Shown here: positions 8,551 through 15,631 of the stretch, one piece after another | Layout: each line of letters starts with the position of its first letter | How positions within the stretch are numbered: position 1 is the stretch's first letter | Origin: Planctomycetales bacterium | GTDB lineage: Bacteria > Planctomycetota > SZUA-567 | Assembly: GCA_025997475.1 (NCBI GenBank) | Contig: BNUQ01000016.1 | Span: 1 to 34,177, forward strand | DNA: 34,177 bases | Reading direction: 5' to 3' | The notes under the pieces: model-generated | Told to the model about the DNA's origin: nothing | The model's input: only the letters and a program-made list of their open reading frames with translations | Databases searched by the model: none | Position numbers and translations under genes: made by a program

Positions 8551-8618
8551 CCCCGCGCTTTAGCGCGGGGTTAGCGTCGTCCCGTAGGGACATAATGTCG
8601 GTAGATGCCGACGGGACG
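8551..8618. repeat. Two adjacent hairpins
   Basis: CCCCGCGC-TTTA-GCGCGGGG forms a perfect 8-bp stem (8551-8570). Next to it CGTCCCGT (8578) pairs with ACGGGACG (8611), with an inner CGG...CCG stem. There is no T-run, so they look like interspersed palindromes rather than a terminator. Confidence 0.6.
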
Positions 8619-8765
8619 CGATTTCATACCGCCGCGGTTATCGGCACGCGGACGGCTACCGTCCTCGCCACTGCCTTGCGCCGAATGCGCGTTTATTTGA
8701 TAATCCGCCGCCCAAAATCGCCGCTTAAAAACACCGATGCGAGCGTTTTCCGCGCCGCGAACTGG

Positions 8766-8810
8766 CGCCGTGACGCTCCGCGCCGTGACGCTCCGCGTCG
8801 TGACGCTTCC
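8766..8810. repeat. Threefold 15-bp tandem repeat
   Basis: The unit CGCCGTGACGCTCCG occurs twice perfectly (8766-8795) and once with four changes (8796-8810). It lies 20 nt before the rsmG start. Confidence 0.75.
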
Positions 8811-8830
8811 CTTGCCAAGAAAAAACGCCA

Positions 8831-9697
8831 ATGCCCAAAACGCCGCCCAAGATGCCAATGAAAAACCGTTCCAGTTACGGCGCCAGCCGCGGGCATACCG
8901 TGGCGTCGGTCAAAAACCAACCCCAGTCGTCGTCTAAACCGTCGCCGGTCAAAAATAAACCGTCGTCCCGCGCGGCGGCGAAGCCGGTTTCGCCCAATCG
9001 CCAACGCGGTTTTAGCGGCGGCAAACGTCCGTATGATTACGCTTTTTACGAACGCGCCGAAGCGACGCCGGCGTATCTCGCCCGACTTTTCGCCGAGCAT
9101 CATTTTGCGGTCGGTAGCCGCGAAATCTCGGCGTATTGGCGCTATTATTGCCTGTTGCGCGAACACAACGCGGCGCTGGATTTGACGCGGATTATGGGCA
9201 TCGAAGCGACGGTGCTGAAACATTTTATCGACTGCGCGGTCGTCGCCGATATGTTGCCGCTCGGCAAAACGGTCGTCGATATCGGTAGCGGCGCGGGCTT
9301 CCCCGGCGTGCCGCTGGCGTTGCGCTCGCCCACCACGCGCGTCATTTTGGCGGAAAGTCGCGGCAAGCGCGTGCAATTTTTGGAGATGGTCAAACGCGAT
9401 TTGCAACTGACGAACGTGGAAATTTTTCCGCGGAGCGTAACGACGGAAACGCCGTTGGTCGCCGACGATTTTATCACGCGGGCGGTCGAAGTTATTCCCG
9501 CGACGTTGGCGCGCTTGTCGCCGTTTATGGCGCCGAACGGGCGGGCGATTTTTATGAAAGGTCCGAATTGCGGACCGGAAATCACCGCCGCGCAACAGCA
9601 ATTCAAAGGCGTTTTCAAAATGACCGCCGACGAAAAATACGCCATCGGCGGACGCGAACAGCGGCGGTTGGTAGTGTTCAGCAAGCGCGGCGAATAA
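8831..9697 (+). CDS. rsmG: 16S rRNA (guanine-527-N7)-methyltransferase RsmG
   Basis: RsmG uses SAM to methylate G527 in the decoding region of 16S rRNA. The catalytic part runs from about residue 75 to 288: A-L-D-L-T-R-I with the following K-H-F-I-D-C is the family's N-terminal signature, and D-I-G-S-G-A-G-F-P-G-V-P-L (about 147-159) is the SAM-binding motif I. The end E-Q-R-R-L-V-V-F-S-K is also typical. Compared with the usual 200-210 residues, this copy has an extra 65-70-residue basic, Ser/Lys/Pro-rich N-terminal tail. The start is uncertain: ATGs at 8831, 8852 and 8858 are all in frame and none has a convincing ribosome-binding site. The domain assignment is secure. Confidence 0.93.
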   Translation: MPKTPPKMPMKNRSSYGASRGHTVASVKNQPQSSSKPSPVKNKPSSRAAAKPVSPNRQRGFSGGKRPYDYAFYERAEATPAYLARLFAEHHFAVGSREISAYWRYYCLLREHNAALDLTRIMGIEATVLKHFIDCAVVADMLPLGKTVVDIGSGAGFPGVPLALRSPTTRVILAESRGKRVQFLEMVKRDLQLTNVEIFPRSVTTETPLVADDFITRAVEVIPATLARLSPFMAPNGRAIFMKGPNCGPEITAAQQQFKGVFKMTADEKYAIGGREQRRLVVFSKRGE

Positions 9698-9701
9698 GAG
9701 C

Positions 9702-9819
9702 AAATTAACAATTGACAATTAACAATTGAGGTGCTATTTGTCAAAAACTCGCGAAGCGAATTTGAAAAATAAAACTCCACAATTGCTAATTTTTAATTGT
9801 TAATTGCTAATTGTTAATT
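9702..9819. repeat. Heptad-armed inverted repeat element (reverse orientation)
   Basis: ATTAACA/ATTGACA arm on the left, inverted TGTTAAT/TGCTAAT arm on the right. The core 9728-9780 starts GAGGTGCTATTTGTC, has CGCGAAGCGAA at the centre and ends ACTCCAC, which is the reverse complement of the 7069-7120 core. Confidence 0.85.
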
Positions 9820-9833
9820 CAGAAGGAACCCCG

Positions 9834-11429
9834 ATGTCATTTCTTCCCAAACTTCTTTTGCCCCTCGCGCTGATGCCCGTCGCGTGCGAGAGCGCCGACC
9901 AACGGCAAGCGGTCGCGCAGGAAGAAGACCGCTATCGCGCGGAGTTTCCCGGACGCGAATTGCTCGTCGCGAAACTTGAAACGCTGACGGCGACCAACGC
10001 CTTAGTGCCGACGGCGGCGGACGGGTCTTACGCGCTCGACGAGCGCGTCGGCTGTGAGGGCGATTATTACGTCTATACCGTCTTCACGCCGCACGGGACT
10101 TACACCGTCAAGGGGCTGTTCGCGCTGACCAAACATTGCCGCGAGGCGCGCGTTATCGAAATGCTGTTGTCGTCGCCGTTTTCGGCGGAACTTGTCGGAA
10201 AAATGGGCGATTATTTCTCGCCGCGCCGCGCGCCGCGCGCCGATATGCTCGTCGCGCCGGTCGATTCCATTCAGAATTTGGGGCGGACTTTTCATCGCCG
10301 CTACGCCGAATGGGAAAACCATTCCGGCGGACGCGAGATTGACAAAATCGACCGCGCCGCCGTCAATCCCAATCCGGCGGAACGCCGCGCGGCGTATAAA
10401 TTGCGCGTGGACGCTTATTCGACGAATTCCGCGCTCTTGGCGTTATTGCGGGCGCTCGCTAACGAGGGGCGGTTGGCGAATTTGCCCGCCGGCGAATTTT
10501 TAACGCCGGTCGGTCATACCGTAACGCCGCGCGACGCGCAACCGGCGTGGGGCGAGCGCTGGGCTAACCCGGGCGGTAAAAGTTGGCAGGCGGAAAAATT
10601 TTTGCGCGACGACGCGGGCGACGCGCTTCGGCAAACGCTCGCGACTTTTTATCGCGAAAATTTACAACTCGACGCGGCGCAGGCGCCGCTGTCGGCGTTG
10701 CTTGCCAATCGCTCCTACACGGCGCGCGAGCAGGTTTATATCGCGTGGTATTTAGCCCAAATCAACGCGCGTAACACCGCCGACGCGCTCAACTATTTGT
10801 CGCTCGCGCCGACCGCTTTTCGCGCCGAATACAATGTCGCGCAACTCGAAATGTTGCACGCCATTCACGGCGAATACGCGCCGGTGCGCCGGTTCGCGGC
10901 GTTGCAAAATCAACTCGGCGCGATTACCGCCAATCGGGAATTGCTCGTCGTGCCGTTGTGGGACCACGCGCGCGAGCGGGCGAATGTCCGCAATCTGCTG
11001 GCGGAAATCGACCGTTTCGGCGAGAACTACGACGTGGCGAGCAAACAGTTGTGGTTCGCCGGCGACGCCGACGAAAAGGTCATCGAAGCGGCGCGGGAGC
11101 ATCAAATTTCGGCAAAAGCGAACGCGGCGACGGCGGCGATTTTCCGCTTCACGACGTTGCGGTCGCTGACTTACAGTCCGGCGGCGAGCGATGAAATTCT
11201 GGTCGGCGCGCTGACGGCGCAACGGGACGAGGCGGTGTGGCGCGACCGGACGGAACGTCCGACGCCGGTGTTTAAGATGGCGCTGAAACCGGCGGGCGGC
11301 GGCGTGAAAATCATCAACGACCCGCCGTGGTGGAACGGGCGTCTCGCGATTGAAAAGAAGTTGCCGCCCCCGCCCGCGGCGCTCAACGAATCCGGCTCCC
11401 CGACCGGCAGAATGCCGCCGGGGCATTGA
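9834..11429 (+). CDS. Exported protein of unknown function, possible lipoprotein
   Basis: I do not recognise a family for this 531-residue protein. The ATG at 9834 follows an AAGGAA ribosome-binding site and begins a signal peptide (M-S-F-L-P-K-L-L-L-P-L-A-L) that ends P-V-A-C. The Cys is where a lipobox would place it, though Pro at -3 is unusual, so it may be a lipoprotein or be cut normally. The rest is soluble and mixed. The stretch from about residue 200 to 430 is rich in Ala, Leu and Arg and could form helical repeats, but no defined repeat unit was found. The C-terminus is Pro-rich. It lies between rsmG and a toxin-antitoxin pair with a repeat on its 5' side, so the neighbourhood gives no functional clue. 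Base composition matches the core genome. Confidence 0.75.
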   Translation: MSFLPKLLLPLALMPVACESADQRQAVAQEEDRYRAEFPGRELLVAKLETLTATNALVPTAADGSYALDERVGCEGDYYVYTVFTPHGTYTVKGLFALTKHCREARVIEMLLSSPFSAELVGKMGDYFSPRRAPRADMLVAPVDSIQNLGRTFHRRYAEWENHSGGREIDKIDRAAVNPNPAERRAAYKLRVDAYSTNSALLALLRALANEGRLANLPAGEFLTPVGHTVTPRDAQPAWGERWANPGGKSWQAEKFLRDDAGDALRQTLATFYRENLQLDAAQAPLSALLANRSYTAREQVYIAWYLAQINARNTADALNYLSLAPTAFRAEYNVAQLEMLHAIHGEYAPVRRFAALQNQLGAITANRELLVVPLWDHARERANVRNLLAEIDRFGENYDVASKQLWFAGDADEKVIEAAREHQISAKANAATAAIFRFTTLRSLTYSPAASDEILVGALTAQRDEAVWRDRTERPTPVFKMALKPAGGGVKIINDPPWWNGRLAIEKKLPPPPAALNESGSPTGRMPPGH

Positions 11430-11454
11430 GAGTTTGATAACAAGGGATACGGCA

Positions 11455-11736
11455 ATGCCAACCACCACTATGACCCTCAAAATCGACCCGACGATTAAGG
11501 CGGACGCGGAAGCGGTATTTGCCGACCTCGGTATGACCGCGTCGCAAGCCGTCGCGGTGTTTTTTCGCCAAGTGGCGTTGCAATCCGGTATTCCATTTCC
11601 GCTAATCAAGCCGAAATTCAACGCCGAAACGCGGACGGCAATCGAAGACGCGCGGTTAGGGCGAAATTTGTCGGGACCGTTTGCGACGACAGAAGAAATG
11701 TTTGCGTCCATTTTCGCGGAGGACGCGAATGGATAA
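11455..11736 (+). CDS. RelB/DinJ-family antitoxin
   Basis: This is a 93-residue type II antitoxin. The N-terminus has the ribbon-helix-helix DNA-binding pattern of RelB/DinJ: T-M-T-L-K-I-D, then K-A-D-A-E-A-V-F-A-D-L-G-M-T-A-S-Q-A-V-A-V-F-F. The C-terminal half should wrap the toxin. The ATG at 11455 has an AAGGGA ribosome-binding site, and earlier in-frame starts would overlap the gene upstream. It ends 8 bp inside the toxin gene, the tight coupling normal for such operons. By family knowledge antitoxin and toxin together repress their own promoter, but no clear operator palindrome was found in the short 25-bp upstream gap. Confidence 0.9.
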   Translation: MPTTTMTLKIDPTIKADAEAVFADLGMTASQAVAVFFRQVALQSGIPFPLIKPKFNAETRTAIEDARLGRNLSGPFATTEEMFASIFAEDANG

Positions 11737-12007
11737 ATATCAAAGATTTTACACCAACGCCTTCAAGAAAGAACTGCGATTGATGCAAAAGCGCGGTAAA
11801 GACCTGTCTTTGATAAAAAACGTTATCGACACGCTGGCGCAAGGGGAACGGCTGGCCTCGCCGCATAAAGACCACGCCTTAAAAGGCGATTATAGCGGTT
11901 TTCGCGAATGCCATATCACGTCGGATTGGTTGCTGATATATCGCATAGTTGAGGAACGTCTGGAACTGGTTTTGTCGCGCACCGGCTCGCATTCCGATTT
12001 GTTTTGA
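11729..12007 (+). CDS. YafQ-family mRNA interferase toxin
   Basis: This 92-residue RelE-superfamily toxin of the YafQ type is expected to cut mRNA on the ribosome and slow growth when its antitoxin is degraded. The residues known to matter in E. coli YafQ are all present in register: H49 (K-D-H), H62 (C-H-I), D66-W67 (S-D-W), H88 (G-S-H) and the C-terminal F92. The start is the ATG at 11729, overlapping the antitoxin by 8 bp, with GGAGG at 11718-11722. The toxin's 3' end overlaps the convergent methyltransferase gene by 92 bp. Its GC content is lower than its neighbours', which would fit lateral transfer of the pair. Confidence 0.93.
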   Translation: MDKYQRFYTNAFKKELRLMQKRGKDLSLIKNVIDTLAQGERLASPHKDHALKGDYSGFRECHITSDWLLIYRIVEERLELVLSRTGSHSDLF

Positions 12008-12647
12008 TGGCGCGGCGCCGAAAAATCAGCGTGAAATCGTTTTCCAAATAATCGTCGCGCAGGGAGGTCTCCCAGTCGGGCGATTGCGTCTCGGCGAGCA
12101 TTGCCGGCGGCGAATAGTAAAAACACTCGTCATATTTTGTCGCCGCGCGCCGATGTAAAAAATTCACCACGACCGAGTGTTTCGCGAACCGTTGCAGGCG
12201 GCGAATGGCGTTGCTCGCGAACGCGGCGTTGTTGTCGAGCCGCAAATTGAACACGCCGGACGCAAACACCACGTCAAATTCCCGCGGCGCAAAAAGATGT
12301 TCATCGGTGAAAATGTCGCCGCAACGCAAGTCAAGCGCCGGATTCTCGGCGCGGGCGGCGGCAAGCCGCGCGGCGGCGAGCAATTCGGCGTTCAAATCAA
12401 CGCCGACGTAACGCGCCGGCAAACGCCGCGCCGCCAAATACGTCGCCAAGTCCGCGAAACCGCAACCGACATCCAACAGCGCCGGCGCGGCGGCAAACGC
12501 GGCGGTCAGATGCTCCGCCAAAACCTGAAAACGGGCTTGTTGCGCGGCGGCGCTCGCCCAGTCGAGAATATCGTAATGGTCGCGATTCTCGGCGGCGGCG
12601 GCTAACCGTTGCGAGTAAAAGTTGCGGATAAATTCGGCGTGCGACAT
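11916..12647 (-). CDS. Class I SAM-dependent methyltransferase
   Basis: This is a 243-residue methyltransferase of unknown substrate. Motif I, L-L-D-V-G-C-G-F-A-D-L, is at residues 57-67. The acidic residue after beta-2 is in V-G-V-D-L-N, and F-D-V-V-F-A-S-G-V-F fits motif IV. The ATG at 12647 opens a normal N-terminus (M-S-H-A-E-F-I-R-N-F-Y). Starting further upstream would translate repeats. The methyltransferase fold appears to end near F-T-L-I-F-R-R. The last 30 residues or so are antisense to the yafQ-like toxin gene and look non-native, as if the original stop was lost when the toxin-antitoxin pair arrived. No strong ribosome-binding site is seen. Confidence 0.75.
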   Translation of the reverse strand: MSHAEFIRNFYSQRLAAAAENRDHYDILDWASAAAQQARFQVLAEHLTAAFAAAPALLDVGCGFADLATYLAARRLPARYVGVDLNAELLAAARLAAARAENPALDLRCGDIFTDEHLFAPREFDVVFASGVFNLRLDNNAAFASNAIRRLQRFAKHSVVVNFLHRRAATKYDECFYYSPPAMLAETQSPDWETSLRDDYLENDFTLIFRRRAIKTNRNASRCATKPVPDVPQLCDISATNPT

Positions 12648-12654
12648 TTTCTTC

Positions 12655-13095
12655 GAGAGTTGAGAGTTGAGAGTTGAGAGTTTAGAGTTGAAAGTTGAAA
12701 GTTGAAAGTTGAAAGAACGGCGCGGGATTGTAGAGGGAATAGTGATTAGGGAAGAGGACGCGCTCAATCCAAAGATTACACCGACAACCGAATAGCCCCG
12801 CAGGGGCGGAATTATGAATAACCGGCGGCGGAGTGAGCGATGTTCTATCGCGAACGCAACCGCCGGACGCGCCAAACAGGAAAAAGCCCCGCAGGGGCGA
12901 GATAATTATGGCGCCGCCGCCCGATAATCCCGCCCCTTGCGGGGCTAATTTTTTCCGGCGTTATCCGGCGGTTACGCGGGCGATACCGCTTTGCCCGCTC
13001 CACCGCCGGTTATTCATCATCACGCCCACTGCGGGGCGACCCTGCCGCGGCTGTCGGATTGATTTCTCAACTTTCAACTTTCAACTTTCAACTCT
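12655..13095. repeat. Large palindromic repeat element with heptad arms
   Basis: The left arm (12655-12714) is about eight tandem GAGAGTT/GAAAGTT units. The right arm (13066-13095) is the inverse, CTTTCAA units. Between them is a GC-rich palindrome: CCCCGCAGGGGCG, ATTATGAATAACCGGCGG and GCAACCGCCGG on the left, answered by CCGGCGGTTACGCG, CCACCGCCGGTTATTCAT and GCGGGGCG on the right. The inner part closely resembles 28628-28890. Confidence 0.8.
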
Positions 13096-13114
13096 GCTCT
13101 TTTTCCCTTGCCGT

Positions 13115-13131
13115 TTAGTCATTTTGACTAA
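13115..13131. promoter_or_regulatory. Short inverted repeat upstream of groES, possible operator
   Basis: TTAGTCA-TTT-TGACTAA is a perfect 7-bp inverted repeat just outside the palindromic repeat element and about 200 nt before groES. It does not match the CIRCE heat-shock operator (TTAGCACTC-N9-GAGTGCTAA). Its role is only suggested by position. Confidence 0.3.
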
Positions 13132-13229
13132 TTTTTATCGCCGCGCCGCCGCGCCGCGGCAAATTGCTTTTGTCGGTAATCGCTTTAATTTCACCGGTTT
13201 AATAACACGGCGGGGAAAATTTCGACCTC

Positions 13230-13245
13230 TGGCACGGTCATTGTT
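13230..13245 (+). promoter_or_regulatory. Possible sigma-54-type promoter upstream of groES
   Basis: TGGCACG, four bases, then TTGTT, about 88 nt before the groES ATG. It shares TGGCACGG and the ATTG with the box upstream of flgF and, like it, lacks the C of the -12 GC. The shared departure from consensus could mean a lineage-specific promoter form or a different regulator. Confidence 0.25.
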
Positions 13246-13333
13246 TATGCGGCGCGTCGTTTGTTGGCGGGCGGAGGGCTATCCCGCGCCGACAACTAAT
13301 TTTTCACCACTTTTTGCACAAGGAGAAGCGCGT

Positions 13334-13621
13334 ATGGCTATTCAACCCCTCAGCGACAAAATCGTCGTCAAACGCCTCGAAGCGGCGGAAGTAACCAAAG
13401 GCGGCATCGTCCTGCCGGACTCCGCCAAAGAAAAACCGAAAGAAGGCAAAATCGTCGCCGTCGGACCGGGAAAAATCACCGACAACGGCAAGCGCGGCAC
13501 GATGCAACTCAAAAAAGGCGACCGCGTCCTCTTCACCTCCTACGCCGGCACCGAAGTCAAAATCGACGGCGACGAACTGCTGATTATGTCGGAGGACGAT
13601 GTTTTGGCGGTCGTCGAGTAA
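13334..13621 (+). CDS. groES: Co-chaperonin GroES
   Basis: GroES is the heptameric lid of the GroEL folding chamber. The 95-residue length is normal. It starts M-A-I-Q-P-L-S-D-K-I-V-V-K-R, has the mobile loop region E-V-T-K-G-G-I-V-L-P-D at residues 19-29 that docks onto GroEL, and ends with D-E-L-L-I-M-S-E-D-D-V-L-A-V-V. An AAGGAGAAG ribosome-binding site lies about 6 nt before the ATG. It is followed after 51 bp by groEL, the standard operon. The gap between them contains TTAACAA-type heptad units, so even this operon has been entered by the repeat family. Confidence 0.98.
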   Translation: MAIQPLSDKIVVKRLEAAEVTKGGIVLPDSAKEKPKEGKIVAVGPGKITDNGKRGTMQLKKGDRVLFTSYAGTEVKIDGDELLIMSEDDVLAVVE

Positions 13622-13623
13622 GC

Positions 13624-13657
13624 AATTAACCATTAACAATTTATAATTAACAATTAA
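13624..13657. repeat. Solo heptad arm inside the groESL operon
   Basis: About four imperfect ATTAACA units (CCATTAACA, ATTTATA, ATTAACA) between groES and groEL, with no core or opposite arm. It ends immediately before the groEL ribosome-binding site. Confidence 0.6.
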
Positions 13658-13672
13658 ATGAGGAGAATGAAA

Positions 13673-15346
13673 ATGTCAGCGAAAAAACTTGCTTTTGACG
13701 TGGATGCCCGCGAGGCGATTCGCGCCGGCGTCAAACAATTGGCGCGCGCCGTCAAAGTTACGCTCGGTCCGCGCGGTCGCAACGTCGTCATCGAAAAATC
13801 CTACGGCGCGCCCACCGTTACCAAAGACGGCGTCAGCGTCGCCAAGGAAATCGAATTGTCCGACGCCTACGAAAATATGGGCGCGCAAATGGTCAAATCG
13901 GTCGCCAGCAAAACCTCCGATGTCGCCGGCGACGGCACCACCACCGCCACGGTGCTGGCGGAAGCCATTTTTGAGGAAGGGCTGAAAAACGTTACCGCCG
14001 GCGCGTCCGCGATGGCGCTGAAACGCGGCATCGACAAAGCCGTGGTCGCGATTACCGAAGAACTGAAAAAAATCTCGCACGGCGTCAAAACCGGTAAGGA
14101 AATCGAACAGGTCGCCACCATCTCCGCCAACGGCGACGCCGAAATCGGCAAGAAAATCGCCGAAGCGATGGACAAAGTCGGCAAAGACGGCGTCATCACC
14201 GTCGAAGAGGGCAAAGCGCTCGAAACGACCATCGAGTTCGTCGAAGGAATGCAGTTCGACCGCGGCTACGTCAGCCCGCATTTCTGCACCAACACCGCGA
14301 ATATGGAATGTGAGTTGGACCATCCCTACGTGTTGATTCACGAGGAAAAAGTCAGCAACATCAAGGACTTCATTCCGCTGTTGGAAAAAATCGCGCAGAG
14401 CGGCAAGCCGCTCCTCATCATCGCCGAGGACATCGAGGGCGAGGCGCTCGCGACGTTGGTCATCAACAAACTGCGCGGCGGCTTGAAAGTCGCGGCGGTG
14501 AAGGCGCCGGGTTACGGCGACCGCCGGAAAGCGATGCTCGAAGACATCGCGGTTTTGACCGGCGCGAAAAAGCCGGTGTTCAAGGATTTGAGCGTGAATC
14601 TCGAAACGTTGGAATTGTCAGAACTCGGCGTCGCGAAAAAAGTTACGATTGACAAGGACAACACGACCATCATCGAAGGCAAGGGCGACTCGAAAAACAT
14701 CAAGGGGCGCATCGACCAAATCCGCCACGAGATTGAAGCCAGCACTTCGGATTACGACAAAGAAAAATTGCAGGAACGGTTGGCGAAACTCGCGGGCGGC
14801 GTGGCGCAAATTCACGTTGGCGCGGCGACGGAAGTCGAAATGAAAGAGAAAAAAGCGCGGGTCGAAGACGCTCTGCACGCGACGCGGGCGGCGGTCGAAG
14901 AGGGCTTTGTCCCCGGCGGCGGCGTGGCGTTGTTGCGGTCGATGAAGGCGTTGGACGCGGTGAAAACGGTCGGCGACGAAGAGAAAATCGGCGTGGACAT
15001 TGTGCGCCGCGCCGCGCAGGCGCCGCTTCGCGCGATTGCCGACAACGCCGGCAAAGAGGGCGCCATCATCATCCAGAACGTTCTCGACAGCAAAGACGTG
15101 AACTACGGCTACGACGCGCGCCACGACAAGTATTGCGATATGGTCGCGTCGGGCATCATCGACCCGACGAAAGTTACGCGCTCGGCGCTCCAAAACGCGG
15201 CGTCGATTAGCGGCTTGTTGCTGACGACGGATTGCGTGATTGCGGAAATACCGGAGAAAAAAGCCCCGTTGCCGGGCGGTATGGGCGGCGGCGGTATGGG
15301 CGGAATGGGGGGCATGGGCGGAATGGGCGGTATGGGAATGATGTAA
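13673..15346 (+). CDS. groEL: Chaperonin GroEL
   Basis: This is a 557-residue 60-kDa chaperonin that folds proteins in an ATP-driven double ring. Conserved ATP-site features are present: [10 protein letters not shown] at about 29-38 and [13 protein letters not shown] at about 84-96. The end is the Gly-Met tail (repeats of G-G-M) that lines the chamber floor in classical GroELs. Three in-frame ATGs occur (13658, 13667, 13673). The third is chosen because GAGGAG sits 7 nt upstream and the product then begins [10 protein letters not shown], as in other GroELs. It is the second gene of groES-groEL and is followed by an intrinsic terminator. Confidence 0.98.
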   Translation: MSAKKLAFDVDAREAIRAGVKQLARAVKVTLGPRGRNVVIEKSYGAPTVTKDGVSVAKEIELSDAYENMGAQMVKSVASKTSDVAGDGTTTATVLAEAIFEEGLKNVTAGASAMALKRGIDKAVVAITEELKKISHGVKTGKEIEQVATISANGDAEIGKKIAEAMDKVGKDGVITVEEGKALETTIEFVEGMQFDRGYVSPHFCTNTANMECELDHPYVLIHEEKVSNIKDFIPLLEKIAQSGKPLLIIAEDIEGEALATLVINKLRGGLKVAAVKAPGYGDRRKAMLEDIAVLTGAKKPVFKDLSVNLETLELSELGVAKKVTIDKDNTTIIEGKGDSKNIKGRIDQIRHEIEASTSDYDKEKLQERLAKLAGGVAQIHVGAATEVEMKEKKARVEDALHATRAAVEEGFVPGGGVALLRSMKALDAVKTVGDEEKIGVDIVRRAAQAPLRAIADNAGKEGAIIIQNVLDSKDVNYGYDARHDKYCDMVASGIIDPTKVTRSALQNAASISGLLLTTDCVIAEIPEKKAPLPGGMGGGGMGGMGGMGGMGGMGMM

Positions 15347-15385
15347 TCTCGCGCCGTTGAAAAGGCGTCATTGCAAAAATCGGGC

Positions 15386-15428
15386 AAAAGTCGCCGGCGC
15401 GCGGAAAAGCGTTCCGGCGACTTTTTTT
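15386..15428 (+). terminator. Intrinsic terminator of groESL
   Basis: AAAAGTCGCCGG pairs with CCGGCGACTTTT around a 16-base loop and is followed by a T-run (15422-15428). It lies 40 nt after the groEL stop. Confidence 0.9.
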
Positions 15429-15432
15429 ATTA

Positions 15433-15623
15433 GCCCTGTTCGATAACCGTTAAGTTTTTGGGGCTAAATCTTGGTTGATGATGCCGTGGAGCCATGACCG
15501 TCGCAAGCGGTGTCGGCGGCGGTGATTGCGATACGGATACGCCGTTATTTTGAACATTTTAAGCGCCGCGTTGATGTTCTCGACCACGATGCGCTCCCGT
15601 TCTGACCGGTTATCGAACAGGTC
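15433..15623 (-). mobile_element. Internally deleted IS5-like element
   Basis: This 191-bp element has terminal inverted repeats (GCCCTGTTCGATAACCG at the left, CGGTTATCGAACAGGTC at the right) with TA on both outer sides. On the minus strand it encodes only the last 50 or so residues of a DDE transposase: E-R-I-V-V-E-N-I-N-A, L-K-M-F-K and Y-P-Y-R-N-H-R-R-R-H-R. By analogy with IS5-type enzymes V-V-E carries the third catalytic acid. It ends 8 bp after the fic stop codon. The same sequence, about 94% identical by eye, recurs inverted at 24380-24548. Confidence 0.8.
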
Positions 15624-15631
15624 TAATATCT

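Larger units (their letters stand above)
8282..8830. other. Repeat-filled gap between flgI and rsmG
   Basis: No gene is supported here. It holds a partial AGAGTTG repeat just after flgI, a miniature inverted-repeat element (8348-8506), two strong hairpins (8551-8570 and 8578-8618) and a threefold 15-bp repeat (8766-8810). Open stretches exist on both strands, but they are Arg-rich translations of these repeats. Confidence 0.65.
12648..13333. other. Divergent gap with a large palindromic element and the groES promoter region
   Basis: From 12655 to 13095 this is a palindromic repeat element. From 13096 to 13333 it is the likely groES control region, with a 7-bp inverted repeat (13115-13131) and a TGGCACG box (13230-13245). 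No gene is supported. An open frame running into groES from 12833 translates the repeats. Confidence 0.65.

Noticed and set aside
8551..8570. Intrinsic terminator for the flagellar cluster
   Set aside because: A perfect GC hairpin but with no T-run and 270 bp beyond flgI; more likely one of the interspersed palindromes.
8693..9718. 341-codon open frame on the minus strand across rsmG
   Set aside because: Arg/Phe-rich shadow of rsmG, typical of GC-biased third positions; it also runs through the repeats upstream.
12655..12714. Tandem 7-bp repeats that at first resemble a CRISPR or VNTR array
   Set aside because: Units are contiguous with no spacers and recur as inverted arms around a core; no cas genes are present.
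13115..13131. CIRCE heat-shock operator upstream of groES
   Set aside because: The inverted repeat has a different sequence and a 3-base spacer rather than 9; kept only as an unassigned palindrome.
12833..13333. Upstream extension of the groES frame to 12833
   Set aside because: The extra residues translate a palindromic repeat and the promoter region; the ATG at 13334 has a strong ribosome-binding site and gives a normal GroES.
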